Assembly: GCF_004217145.1 (NCBI RefSeq)
Contig: NZ_SHKR01000015.1
Coordinates: 248,001 to 312,000 of the forward strand
Reading direction: 5' to 3'
Source of the DNA: Kribbella rubisoli
GTDB lineage: Bacteria > Actinomycetota > Actinomycetes > Propionibacteriales > Kribbellaceae
Length of the DNA stretch: 64,000 nt
Under the pieces are notes generated by a model that was not told where the DNA came from, did no database searches, and was given only the letters and a program-made list of their open reading frames with translations. The translations under genes were made by a program, and so were the position numbers. Positions 50,022-59,025 of the stretch are shown one piece after another; position 1 is the stretch's first letter, and every line of letters starts with the position of its first letter.

Positions 50022-50891
50022 ATCCCAGTCCCAGTTGGTGATTCTGGTTCGCATCAGCTGGGCTGCCGTGGCCGGCCGGCCGGCCGCGCTCCACAGCAAC
50101 GAGAGCGTACGGCGACAGCCGGGATGGTCGACGGCGATCCACGCGACCGGATAGCCGGGAGCCGAACGCCGGGCGATGTCGGGGTTGAAGCCGATGCCGA
50201 GACCCGCGCGGATCAGCTCCTGGATGGCGCCGGCCTCGTCGCTCTCGCAGACGATCCTCGGGGTCAGACCGTGCTCGGCGAAGAGCCGATCGAGCAGGCT
50301 TCGTTGCCAATGGCCCCTTCTCGAGGTGACGAACGGTTCGTCCACCAGTTCCTCGACACGCACCGAGGAGCGGTCCGCCAACCGGTGGTCCAATGGTGTG
50401 ACCACATGTACGGCTTCGTCCAGCAGGACAACGGATTCGAGGCCGGCGCTCGGCACCGGCTGGGACGCGACGCACAGGTCGATGTCCTGGGCATGCAATC
50501 GGCGAGCCATGTCCTCGGCCGGCATCTGCCGCAGCTCGATCTCGATGGTGGGATGGTCGCGTTTGAAGCCGGCCAGCGGTTCGGTGAGGGCCAGGAAGTT
50601 CTCGGCCGCGAGCCGCACGGTGCCAGATCCTTGCTCGGTGGCCTCCGCGACGGCCCGTCGACCCGCATCCAGCTCGCCGAGCGCGCGTTCGACGTACCCG
50701 CGGAAGAGGATGCCGGCCGAGTTGAGTCGCAGTCGGGCGGCGCGATCGAACAGCGGCGTACCGAGCTCGTGCTCGAGGCGGGCGATGGTGCGACTCAGCG
50801 ACGGCTGGGCGATGTGGAGCTCGTCGGCCGCGCGGCTGAGGTGCTCGAGCCGGGCCACGACGACGAACTGCCGGAGCATGTTCAGGTCCAT
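50013..50891 (-). CDS. LysR family transcriptional regulator
   Basis: 292-aa LysR-type regulator. HTH at the N-terminus: LNMLRQFVVVARLEHLSRAADELHIAQPSLSRTIARLEHELGTPLFDR. An effector-binding periplasmic-binding-like domain follows. Two adjacent ATGs (50894, 50891) are possible; 50891 leaves better room for the AAGAGG SD. A perfect TATGAT box lies at 50909-50904 (minus strand). It is divergent from the membrane protein/multicopper oxidase operon, which it may control in response to an unknown effector. Confidence 0.9.
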   Translation of the reverse strand: MDLNMLRQFVVVARLEHLSRAADELHIAQPSLSRTIARLEHELGTPLFDRAARLRLNSAGILFRGYVERALGELDAGRRAVAEATEQGSGTVRLAAENFLALTEPLAGFKRDHPTIEIELRQMPAEDMARRLHAQDIDLCVASQPVPSAGLESVVLLDEAVHVVTPLDHRLADRSSVRVEELVDEPFVTSRRGHWQRSLLDRLFAEHGLTPRIVCESDEAGAIQELIRAGLGIGFNPDIARRSAPGYPVAWIAVDHPGCRRTLSLLWSAAGRPATAAQLMRTRITNWDWDSE

Positions 50892-50981
50892 CATGCCTCT
50901 TCGATCATAACGAGATAGCGATATTGGTCTTGGACGCTCATAACTGCCGAAACATAGTGTCACGGCTGACCGAGAACACGA

Positions 50982-51368
50982 ATGAGGAGGCAGCTGGTGG
51001 TCAGCCAGTGGGTACTACGTGGACTCGTCAGCGCGCACCTGGTGGCGATCGCCGGCCAGCCGGTGTTCGCCGGCGTCTATCTGAGCGGTGACTTCGACGG
51101 CCTGCGAATGCACGCCGCCGGCGCGAATATCACCACGTCCATCGGCTACTTGCAGGTGATCGCGGCGGTGGTGGTCTGGGTGCGGCTGCGTCAGAGCTGG
51201 CCGTTCGTCGCATCGCTCGCGGTGGTCGTGGCGGAGACGGTGCAGTACTTCGCCGGGACGGGCGGCGCTCTCTGGCTGCACATCCCGTTGGGAGTGATGA
51301 CGGTCGCGGCGGTGGTCATGTTGTTCATCGCCGTGTGGCGACAGCCTTTGGTGCGTCGCCATGCGTGA
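50982..51368 (+). CDS. Four-helix membrane protein coupled to multicopper oxidase
   Basis: 128 aa with about four hydrophobic helices: LVSAHLVAIAGQPVFAGVYL, ITTSIGYLQVIAAVVVWV, PFVASLAVVVAETVQYFAG and LGVMTVAAVVMLFIAV. Function unknown; the size and layout resemble small membrane partners of redox proteins. It overlaps the multicopper oxidase gene by 8 bases, so the two are translationally coupled. Divergent LysR upstream. Confidence 0.7.
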   Translation: MRRQLVVSQWVLRGLVSAHLVAIAGQPVFAGVYLSGDFDGLRMHAAGANITTSIGYLQVIAAVVVWVRLRQSWPFVASLAVVVAETVQYFAGTGGALWLHIPLGVMTVAAVVMLFIAVWRQPLVRRHA

Positions 51369-52920
51369 GCTGAGCAGGCGCCAGGTGCTGGGCATCGGGG
51401 GAGCGCTCGGCGTGGTGGCCGCCGGCGGCTTGTCGACCGCGGCCGCCTTGTCGCTTCGCCCGGCGCAGACGGGCGCCGAACTGCGTAGCGCCGTACCGCT
51501 GCCGTCGCCGTTCCAGGTGCCGCTGCCGGTTCCGTCGGTGTTGGCGCCGGTGAGCACGGCGGATGGTTTCGATCGGTACGAGCTTGTCCAGCGGGAGGTG
51601 ACAGCGGAGATCCTGCCCGGTGTGCCGACCGGGTTGTGGACGTACGGCGGAACCTTCCCGGGACCGACGATCGAGTCGCGGCGGGGCCGCTCGGTCACGG
51701 TTGCCCACCGCAACGAGTTGCCGGTGCCGACCGTCGTCCATCTGCACGGGGGACGGACGCCCGCGGACTTCGACGGGTACCCGACCGACCTCGTCCTGCC
51801 CGCGGGCTGGAGCGGGGATCACCACATGCACGATCCGCAGGCGATGACGACCGAGGTGACGCGGGAGTACACATTCCCGCTCGACCAGCGGCCGACGTTG
51901 CTCTGGTACCACGACCACCGGATGGACTTCACCGCGCCGGCGATCTGGCGCGGACTCGCCGGGATGCACCTCGTGCGCGACGACGCCGAGGAGTCGCTCG
52001 GGCTTCCGACGGGTCCCCGCGAACTGCCGCTGATGATCACGGACCGCGCATTCGCCGCCGACGGATCGCTCGCCTACCCCGCGCTCGACCCGACGTTGCG
52101 CGAACGGCCGGGCGTCCGTGAACCGTACGTCGCCGGCGTGCTCGGCGACGTGATCCTGGTGAACGGCGCCCCATGGCCGGTGCATGAGGTGGATGCGGCG
52201 CGGTACCGGCTGCGGATCCTCAATGCGTCGAACGCGAGGCACTACGACCTCGAGGCCGTCCTCGACGACGGACATCGGCTCGACCTCGTGCAGATCGGCG
52301 CCGACCAGGGCCTGCTCCACGTGCCGGTCACACATCAGAACCTGCCGATCGCCCCGGCCGAGCGGTACGACGTGATCGTGGACTTCGCGCGTGTCCCGAT
52401 GGGAAGCCGGGTCCGGATCGTGAATCGGCTCGGGTCCGGTCGTGCGCGTGACGTGATGGCGTTCCACGTCGTACGGAAGGCCGTTGATGAGAGCCGGGTG
52501 CCCGACGTGCTGTGCTCAGACTTGCCCGAGTGGCAGCGGTCGGAAGCGGTGCGGGTGCGGGACTTTTCGTTCCGTGCCGGGCAGATGGGGGACGGTCACG
52601 GGTGGTTGATCGGCGGCAAGCCGTTCGATCCGGCTCGGACCGATGTCACCACGCGGCTCGGGGACGTGGAGATCTGGCGGCTGGTGGCCGACGTACACCA
52701 TCCGGTGCATCTGCACCTGGTCGGCTTCCGGGTGTTGTCGCGGGGCGGCGGCCCGCCGTTGCCGCAGGACGCGGGTCTGAAGGACACCGTGTCGTTGCGG
52801 CCCGGCGAGTCCGCCGAGCTCATCACCCGGTTCGACGGTTATCGCGGGCGGTACCTGTTCCACTGCCACAACGCCGAGCACGAGGACATGGGCATGATGG
52901 CCAACCTCCAGATCACCTGA
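51361..52920 (+). CDS. Tat-exported multicopper oxidase (CotA/bilirubin-oxidase-like)
   Basis: 519 aa. A twin-arginine leader (SRRQVLGIGGALGVVAAGG) starts at residue 5. Copper motifs are VVHLHGG (127-131), LWYHDH (182-186), HHPVHLHLVGF in the C-terminal domain, and FHCHNAEHEDMGMM with the type 1 Cys-His and axial Met. All four motifs are complete, so oxidase activity (O2 to water) is expected outside the cytoplasm; the reducing substrate is unknown. Preceded by a coupled membrane protein; the MuiA-like gene is convergent, 4 bases away. Confidence 0.92.
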   Translation: MRELSRRQVLGIGGALGVVAAGGLSTAAALSLRPAQTGAELRSAVPLPSPFQVPLPVPSVLAPVSTADGFDRYELVQREVTAEILPGVPTGLWTYGGTFPGPTIESRRGRSVTVAHRNELPVPTVVHLHGGRTPADFDGYPTDLVLPAGWSGDHHMHDPQAMTTEVTREYTFPLDQRPTLLWYHDHRMDFTAPAIWRGLAGMHLVRDDAEESLGLPTGPRELPLMITDRAFAADGSLAYPALDPTLRERPGVREPYVAGVLGDVILVNGAPWPVHEVDAARYRLRILNASNARHYDLEAVLDDGHRLDLVQIGADQGLLHVPVTHQNLPIAPAERYDVIVDFARVPMGSRVRIVNRLGSGRARDVMAFHVVRKAVDESRVPDVLCSDLPEWQRSEAVRVRDFSFRAGQMGDGHGWLIGGKPFDPARTDVTTRLGDVEIWRLVADVHHPVHLHLVGFRVLSRGGGPPLPQDAGLKDTVSLRPGESAELITRFDGYRGRYLFHCHNAEHEDMGMMANLQIT

Positions 52921-52924
52921 GCGG

Positions 52925-54508
52925 CTACTCGCGCCAGCCGGTGAGGTCGACGGACTTGGCGGTGTCGACGCGGAACGCGAGCTTGATGCTCGTTTCCTTG
53001 CCTGCTGGGAGGTCGAGTTTCCAGGTGAGGACGCCGAGGTCGGTGGTCTCGGCCGGCTCGGGTTCGGCGCTGAGCGGCTTGACGGTGATCTCGTGGTCGC
53101 GTGCCACCGGCAACTGGTCGAGGACCGTGATGCGGGCGTTGCGCGGCGTGTGGTTCTCGAGCTTGGTCTCGTACTCGACCTGACGACGGCGCGTCGATCC
53201 GAGCGTCGCCTTGCTCGCTTCCCGGCGTACCAGCTTGCGCTCGACACGGATGCGGTCGTCGAGGCCGAGCGCGAGTTCGACGTCCTCACCGGGCGCCCAC
53301 AACGGCAGCGCGGCCGAGCCGACGAACTCCGCTTCGTGGAACACGGAGGCCTTGCCGCCGGGCAGGGTGTGCGCGGACGAGTTCACCACTGTGGCGCGCA
53401 GATGTACGTCAGTCGATCGCACCGGCGCCGTGATGTAGTCCAGCTCCGCGTCGAGGTCGATCGACGCGATCGTCGCGCGGTGCGTCGCTCCGTCCGCGGG
53501 CACGGCGACGGGCCGGGGCGGGGTGTAGCTCGCGGCGGTCATGCCCTGCTCGACGGTCGCCTCGACGGCCTCGAATGCTGCCTGCTCCTGGACCAGGCCC
53601 GCGGATGCCCGGCGGGACTGGAGATGCTCTCGCCCGCCGGCCACTTGCATTCCGAGTGAGACGGGCGCCCCGGGAGCTGCTACCGGCACAGGTGGGTGGA
53701 AGCGGTCGAGGTACCACGGGTCGAGCTCGGGGACCTTCGCGGTCACAGTAGGGCGCGCTGTCGACAGGGTCAGGTCGCACTCCGGCCAGTCCTCGTCGCT
53801 GTGCTGCGTGATCAGGCCGTACCAGTTCAGCGTGAGGCGGTCGCCGGTGAGACGGACGTCGTACGAGCTGGTCCAGTTGGCGGCGGGTACGACGTACGAG
53901 AGCTCGATCTCCACCTCGGCCTCGGTCTCCAGCGCGAGCGCGATCGCAGCCGTGCGCCGGTCGGGCGTGCGCTGCTGAATGATCGCCGCCAGCCGACGGT
54001 CCGCGGCAGCGAGTCGCTTCTCGGCCTCGCGACGGTGCGCGGCGAGGGCGCGCCGAGTCTCCCGTACGGCGGACAGCCGCTCGGTGAGCGAGTCGGTGAA
54101 CCCGCTCAACTCCGCACCTGGCTCGCCGGATGCCAGCGTGCGCGCGAAGCTGTTGCCGGCGCGGCGAGCCAGCTGTGCGAGGAACGTGTCGAGCTGCGCC
54201 TGGACGTCATCAGCGTCGACGAGCTGCGTGACCTCGTCCTGTGCGTCGAGCCGCGCCTGCTCCAAGGCCGCGACGGTCTCGTCCGGCGCCTGCGGGTGAT
54301 GCTGGATCGCTACGTCCACGCCGAGCACGGTCGCGGGTCCTCGGCCGGCAACGCGTACCGAGTCCTCTTCGAGGGACAGCGGCAGCGGTTCGACGTACAC
54401 GGTCTGATCCCCAGCGGGCACGGTGATCTGCCCGCGTCGCGTCACTCGTGCGCGACCCGGATAGACAGTGACTGCAACGATCGGCGCATCCACCACGAGT
54501 TGGTCCAT
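52925..54508 (-). CDS. DUF4139 / MuiA-like protein
   Basis: 527 aa. N-terminal DUF4140-like strand region (VTVYPGRARVTRRGQITVPAG), then a coiled coil rich in Glu/Arg/Ala (about 75-190), then the DUF4139 beta domain (VEIELSYVVPAANWTSSYDVRLTGDRLTLNWYG, and YITAPVRSTDVHLRATVVN). Called mucoidy inhibitor A-like in other bacteria; function is poorly known. TACTGT at 54521-54516 (minus strand) lies 7 bases before the ATG, which also has a GGAGG SD. Monocistronic. Confidence 0.85.
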   Translation of the reverse strand: MDQLVVDAPIVAVTVYPGRARVTRRGQITVPAGDQTVYVEPLPLSLEEDSVRVAGRGPATVLGVDVAIQHHPQAPDETVAALEQARLDAQDEVTQLVDADDVQAQLDTFLAQLARRAGNSFARTLASGEPGAELSGFTDSLTERLSAVRETRRALAAHRREAEKRLAAADRRLAAIIQQRTPDRRTAAIALALETEAEVEIELSYVVPAANWTSSYDVRLTGDRLTLNWYGLITQHSDEDWPECDLTLSTARPTVTAKVPELDPWYLDRFHPPVPVAAPGAPVSLGMQVAGGREHLQSRRASAGLVQEQAAFEAVEATVEQGMTAASYTPPRPVAVPADGATHRATIASIDLDAELDYITAPVRSTDVHLRATVVNSSAHTLPGGKASVFHEAEFVGSAALPLWAPGEDVELALGLDDRIRVERKLVRREASKATLGSTRRRQVEYETKLENHTPRNARITVLDQLPVARDHEITVKPLSAEPEPAETTDLGVLTWKLDLPAGKETSIKLAFRVDTAKSVDLTGWRE

Positions 54509-54870
54509 GCCTCCGACAGTAGCCGCCGAGTGGGACGAGGAAGCCTGAGGGAGACAGAGAAAGACACGAGGTAGACCGGGAGTTGGATGCCTGGCCGGGA
54601 CCGCCGGTCCAGTGCCGGTCGGCGTGTCCCAGGACTCGGGTGTCGGCGCTGAACAAACCCCCGAGCGCAGACGGCCCGATTTCCGGAAAGAAGTTTGCGC
54701 TCAGTGGCAGTTATGTTCCGGAAAGCCGACTCATGCCTACCTCAGCACGAGTGCGACCTGCCGGTGCGAGCGGTACGTCGGACGTGGATCGGCGGCAGTG
54801 AAGTCGGTTTGGTGGGTTGTCGGGGTTGCCTGGATGTCCGTAGTCTGCGAAGGCGGCTAAGGAGAATCCA
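54509..54870. other. Intergenic region with paired TTCCGGAA palindromes
   Basis: About 360 bp with no supported gene. It contains the minus-strand -10 of the MuiA-like gene (54521-54516) and two palindromes TTCCGGAA at 54681-54688 and 54716-54723, 35 bases apart and each followed by AG or AA. It ends with the AAGGAG SD of the next gene. Confidence 0.5.
54681..54723. repeat. Two TTCCGGAAA(G) palindrome copies
   Basis: TTCCGGAAAG at 54681-54690 and again at 54716-54725. The 35-base spacing is close to three and a half helical turns. Confidence 0.45.
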
Positions 54871-55371
54871 ATGAACCAAGGCTTGCTGAACTCGTTGACG
54901 GATGCTGAGCGTCTGCTGGTCGCGGAGACCGAGCGGGACGCGTTGAAGGGTCTGGACGAAGACGAACTGCTGGACCTGCATCAGCGGATCCGGCGCGCGC
55001 GGACGAAGTACGTGAAGAACTACCGGCGGGCGGCAAGCGCGGCGGTGTCGGGCGTCGGCGGTCGCGGGATGTCGTACCCGCGGAACCAACGGGACCGCGA
55101 CAAGGCGGAGTTGTTCGAATCGGTGCTGGCGAAAGTCAGTCGTGAAGTCTCCGTGGTCGCCAACCGGGCCTCGATGCAGCTGCGCACCGAGCGACTCGAA
55201 GCGGCGCGGGCTGCCAAGACGGCGGCACCGGCCAAGGGCTCGGCCGACGGTTCCAAGCCGGAAGTGGTCAGCAGGGCGCGGACTGCGAAGAAGACCACCG
55301 GCGGACTGAAGAAGGACGCCTCGACGCGGGCGATGGGTGCCCGCCGGCAGGCGAAGCGCGACTCTCGCTGA
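54871..55371 (+). CDS. Conserved actinobacterial hypothetical protein
   Basis: 166 aa. The first 60 residues are helical (LLNSLTDAERLLVAETERDALKGLDEDELLDLHQRIRRAR). The middle continues helical with VANRASMQLRTERLEAARAA. The last 40 are Lys/Arg/Ala-rich and probably disordered, histone-tail-like (KKTTGGLKKDASTRAMGARRQAKRDSR). It may bind nucleic acid; that is inference. SD AAGGAG precedes the ATG. It lies just before the QcrC-like gene but the two are separated by 25 bp, and no functional link is evident. Confidence 0.75.
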   Translation: MNQGLLNSLTDAERLLVAETERDALKGLDEDELLDLHQRIRRARTKYVKNYRRAASAAVSGVGGRGMSYPRNQRDRDKAELFESVLAKVSREVSVVANRASMQLRTERLEAARAAKTAAPAKGSADGSKPEVVSRARTAKKTTGGLKKDASTRAMGARRQAKRDSR

Positions 55372-55396
55372 AGCTCACCCGAATCGGGGGATCACA

Positions 55397-56239
55397 ATGC
55401 GTCTGCTACCAGGGTCTGCTGGTCCGGTGCGTCGACGGAAGTTCGCGAAGACACTGGTGATCGGCGCTGCGCTGGTCACGGTCGGTCTTGCGTACACCGT
55501 GCTGGTGCCGCGCAGCGCGACGGGTGCGGACGGTCCCCAGTCCGACCAGATCGACGCGGGACGGCGGCTGTTCGCGGTCGGCTGCTCCAGCTGCCACGGC
55601 CTGCACGCCGAGGGTGGCACCACCGGAGCGGGCCGGGTCGCCGGGCCGTCGCTCATCGGCGTCGGTGCGGCCGCGGTCGACTTCCAGGTCAGCACCGGAC
55701 GGATGCCGGCCGCCCAGACCAAGGCGCAGATCCCGCAGAAGCCGCCCGTCTACACCGAGGAGGAGATCGCCCAGCTGGCGGCGTACATCGCCTCGCTCGC
55801 ACCCGGGCCCGCGATCCCGTCCGCCGACGAGTACGACGTGAGCAAGGTGACCCAGGAGGAGATCGTCCGCGGCGGCGAGCTGTTCCGGACCAACTGCACC
55901 GCCTGCCACAACTTCGCCGGCCGCGGCGGAGCGCTCCCGAACGGCCGCTACGCGCCGTCGCTGATGGGTACGACGCCGCGCAACATGTACCAGGCGATGC
56001 TCACCGGACCGCAGCAGATGCCGGTCTTCTCCGACAGCGTCATGCTGCCCGAGGACAAGCGCGCGATCATCGCCTACATCGTCGCCCTGCAGCAGGCGGA
56101 CGACCCGGGCGGATTCGGCCTCGGGCGGCTCGGACCGGTCTCCGAGGGCCTGTGGGGATGGCTCATCGGTATCGGTCTGCTCGTCGTGGTCGCGGTCTGG
56201 ATCGGGGCCAAGGTGCCCCGGATCCGCCGCCGCAACTGA
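55397..56239 (+). CDS. QcrC-like diheme cytochrome c (orphan)
   Basis: 280-aa membrane cytochrome c like the actinobacterial bc1-complex QcrC subunit. N-terminal TM anchor at about 18-37. Two class I hemes with motifs CSSCH (63-67) and CTACH (167-171), candidate axial Met in GRMPA and QQMPVF, and a C-terminal TM helix (GLWGWLIGIGLLVVVAVWIG). In actinobacteria qcrC normally sits in ctaE-qcrCAB; here no qcrA, qcrB or cta gene is next to it. The ATG at 55397 gives the family length; an in-frame upstream start at 55337 lies in the preceding gene. Confidence 0.85.
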   Translation: MRLLPGSAGPVRRRKFAKTLVIGAALVTVGLAYTVLVPRSATGADGPQSDQIDAGRRLFAVGCSSCHGLHAEGGTTGAGRVAGPSLIGVGAAAVDFQVSTGRMPAAQTKAQIPQKPPVYTEEEIAQLAAYIASLAPGPAIPSADEYDVSKVTQEEIVRGGELFRTNCTACHNFAGRGGALPNGRYAPSLMGTTPRNMYQAMLTGPQQMPVFSDSVMLPEDKRAIIAYIVALQQADDPGGFGLGRLGPVSEGLWGWLIGIGLLVVVAVWIGAKVPRIRRRN

Positions 56240-56331
56240 CCTGGCAGCTGACCCAGCACCCGCCGCGGCACGCCACGCCCGGCTGCGGTCCATCACGCTC
56301 AACCCCTGCCGCAATCGACCCGAACCGGTTA

Positions 56332-56348
56332 GTCTCGATTTTCGAGAC
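56332..56348. promoter_or_regulatory. Perfect inverted repeat upstream of LAL regulator
   Basis: GTCTCGA (56332-56338), TTT, TCGAGAC (56342-56348): perfect 7-bp arms 11 bases before GTG 56360. A candidate autoregulatory operator. Confidence 0.5.
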
Positions 56349-56359
56349 ATGTACGAGGA

Positions 56360-59023
56360 GTGGGGACCAAGGATTCGGACATAGCACGCCCGCCCAGGGG
56401 AGGGGTGACGCGCGTGACGAGCCCGGGGCTCGATCGAGAGCGCGACGCATTCCGGCAGTCGGCGGACGGTAAGACGCCGCGGCCGCCGCTCACGCTTGTG
56501 ACTCGTGAACGGCTGCACTCAGCTCTTGATCTGGGCGTCGGTTCGCCGCTGACCATGGTGATCGCACCGGCCGGCACCGGAAAGACAGTCCTGCTGTCGG
56601 ATTGGGTGACGCGCCGGCGACGCACCGGCGAGCCGGTGGTGTGGGTGCCCGGACAGTCGCCGGGTTCGTTGCAGGGATTCCTCGAGCGGGTGGATGGTGC
56701 CGAGGGCTCCCAGATGCTGGACCCGATCGTCGTCGACGACGCCCATTTGTTGCCTGCCTCAACCGTCGCCGCGTTGGCCCGCGTTCTGCAGGAGGCGCCG
56801 CACGCGCTCCGGCTGTTGCTCGCCACCCGGTACGACCTGCCGCTGCCGATCTCGGAGCTGGAGATCCGGGGGATGGCACTGACGCTTCGCTCGCGCGACC
56901 TGCGCTTCAACGATGCCGAGGCAACCGAACTGGTGCAGGCGCATGCCGAGCACGCGACCGCGGACGACATCTCGCTGGTCCAGGAGAAGACCGCCGGCTG
57001 GGCCGCCGCGCTCGTACTCGCCGCTCGAACCCTGCAGGCCTCCGGTGATGTCGTGTGGCCGCTCGCCAACCAGCGGCCGGTGCTCGACCTGCTGCTCGGC
57101 GAGACGCTGAACACCCTCGACGAGCGGGTCCTGGCGATGCTCCTCAGCACCTTCGCGGCCAGCTCGCTGACTGGGCAGCTGGCCGCCGTACTGAGCGGTG
57201 ACAGCGAGGCCGGCTCGATGCTCGAGGATCTGGCAGGCAGCGGTCTGCTGGTCACGGCGTACGCCGATGAGACGGCCAGCAACCCGCTCTACCGCTACCA
57301 CCCGCTCCTGGTCGAGCTGCTTCGAAGGCGCATCGCCACCAACGCCGAGGACCGGCAGTTGGTCGTCACCGCGCAACACCGCTCGGCCCTGTACTACGAG
57401 AGCCACGGCGACAGCGAGGCTGCGCTACGCAGCGCCTTGGACGCCGACGACGTCGGGTTGGTCGATCGGATCCTGCTCGGTCATGGGCCGGCGCTGCTCG
57501 CCGCGGGTGAGGCCGAGCTGGTCGAGGCGGCCTTCGACGCGCTCCCAGCCGGGTACGTCGACCAGCATCCACACCTCTTCGGTGTCCGCGGACTGCTGCG
57601 CCGAGTGACCGGAGACGTTGCCGGCGCCGTTCAGGATGCCGCCTCGGCCGACGAGCTGGCGAACGAATCGGCTCCAGAGGTGCAGGCGGACGCAGTACTG
57701 CTGCGGTTGTGGGAGTCGCGCTACGGCTGGCATGACGTGCACGTGGCGATCGAACGGGCCAGGTCGCTGCTGACGCGCGCCGTACTCGGTCCTGAGCGGT
57801 TGGCCTGGTTGCTCATCGAGCTCGCGGCGGCGGAGACGTGGGCGGATGAGCTGGATGCGGCGCTCAGCCATCTGGACGAGGCCCTCGTGACCGCGCGGAT
57901 GGCTGGCCATCGCCAGCTCATCGCAGGTGGCCTTGCCTACCGCGCGGTCGTGCAGCACGTGCGCGGCCAGGTCCAGAGCGCGGCCCAGTCGGCGCAGGCC
58001 GCCATCGACGCCGGGGGAGCGCGCGGCCTTCCTCCGGAGTACGCCGTACGCGCGCAAGTCGTGCTGGGATTCGCAGCGGTGAGCGAGCTCGAGCTGGACA
58101 CCGCGTGCGCCTATCTCCAACAGGTCGCGGCCGCTGACGTGGCCGGGTCCGACACGGTGGTCGCCGGTCTGCGGGCGATGTTGCGTGCGGTCCTCCTCGT
58201 CGAGCGGGGTCGTCTGAGCGAGGCCCTCACCGAGCTCACCAGTGACCCGGTGGCCGCAGGCCCGTTGCCGACGTTCCTCTCGCGCGATCTGGCGTTGCTG
58301 CGGTCCTGGCTGGCGACATTGCTCGGCGACAAGACCACGGTCGACGCGCAGCTCACGGTGCTCGAGCGCACCGGCAACGCGACCGAGGCCGAGCTGATCC
58401 GCGCGATGACATCGATGGTCCAGGAGGACGTGCAGACCGCCTTGAAGTTGATCGAGGCCGGCCTCGAACATGCAGACATCTACCCACCGCTGGCCTCGGC
58501 CGCCGCCTCGTTCCGGACTGTCCTGCTGGACCGGACCGGCGACGATCCCGCCGCCGAAGCCGCGCTGGTCGACACCCTGAACCGGGTCACGCCGCAACGC
58601 ATGCTCCACGTCCTCACCTCGGCCGGCGACGAGCCCGCCTTCCTGGACCGCCTGCGCAGACATGTCACCGGTCCGAACCCGCACCCGTTCGCGGCCGCCG
58701 CGCTCGAGAAGCTGTCCGACTACCAGTCCGGATGGAGCCAGGCGGGCGGGATGACGCCGTTGGGGCGGACCAGGCCGGACGCGAACGTCCCGCCGCCGCG
58801 CCGGCTCGACGCCGTGGTGAACGGCGCCCGGATCCGGCTGACCGCCCGCGAGGCCGAAGTACTCGACCAGCTCGCGCTCGGCAGTTCGTACGCCGAGGTC
58901 GCGCAGGCACTGTTCATCACCGAGAACACGGTGAAGACCCACCTGATTTCGCTCTATCGCAAGCTCGGTGTGGACAAGCGATCCGCCGCCCTGCGGACCG
59001 CCCGTACCGTCGGGCTGCTTTAG
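56360..59023 (+). CDS. LAL-type LuxR family ATP-dependent regulator
   Basis: 887-aa MalT-like STAND regulator. Walker A is APAGTGKT near residue 69; Walker B-like is DPIVVDDAHLL; a long alpha-helical TPR-like region follows; the C-terminal LuxR HTH is LTAREAEVLDQLALGSSYAEVAQALFITENTVKTHLISLYRKLGV. It is more divergent in the ATPase half than the copy at 4062. GTG 56360 is the longest start; GTG 56414, after AGGGGAGGGG, is a good alternative. The RDD gene starts 2 bases after its stop. Confidence 0.9.
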   Translation: MGTKDSDIARPPRGGVTRVTSPGLDRERDAFRQSADGKTPRPPLTLVTRERLHSALDLGVGSPLTMVIAPAGTGKTVLLSDWVTRRRRTGEPVVWVPGQSPGSLQGFLERVDGAEGSQMLDPIVVDDAHLLPASTVAALARVLQEAPHALRLLLATRYDLPLPISELEIRGMALTLRSRDLRFNDAEATELVQAHAEHATADDISLVQEKTAGWAAALVLAARTLQASGDVVWPLANQRPVLDLLLGETLNTLDERVLAMLLSTFAASSLTGQLAAVLSGDSEAGSMLEDLAGSGLLVTAYADETASNPLYRYHPLLVELLRRRIATNAEDRQLVVTAQHRSALYYESHGDSEAALRSALDADDVGLVDRILLGHGPALLAAGEAELVEAAFDALPAGYVDQHPHLFGVRGLLRRVTGDVAGAVQDAASADELANESAPEVQADAVLLRLWESRYGWHDVHVAIERARSLLTRAVLGPERLAWLLIELAAAETWADELDAALSHLDEALVTARMAGHRQLIAGGLAYRAVVQHVRGQVQSAAQSAQAAIDAGGARGLPPEYAVRAQVVLGFAAVSELELDTACAYLQQVAAADVAGSDTVVAGLRAMLRAVLLVERGRLSEALTELTSDPVAAGPLPTFLSRDLALLRSWLATLLGDKTTVDAQLTVLERTGNATEAELIRAMTSMVQEDVQTALKLIEAGLEHADIYPPLASAAASFRTVLLDRTGDDPAAEAALVDTLNRVTPQRMLHVLTSAGDEPAFLDRLRRHVTGPNPHPFAAAALEKLSDYQSGWSQAGGMTPLGRTRPDANVPPPRRLDAVVNGARIRLTAREAEVLDQLALGSSYAEVAQALFITENTVKTHLISLYRKLGVDKRSAALRTARTVGLL

Positions 59024-59025
59024 CC

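Noticed and set aside
54612..54860. 82-aa plus-strand frame in the gap before 54871
   Set aside because: No SD, atypical codon use and no conserved features; treated as intergenic.
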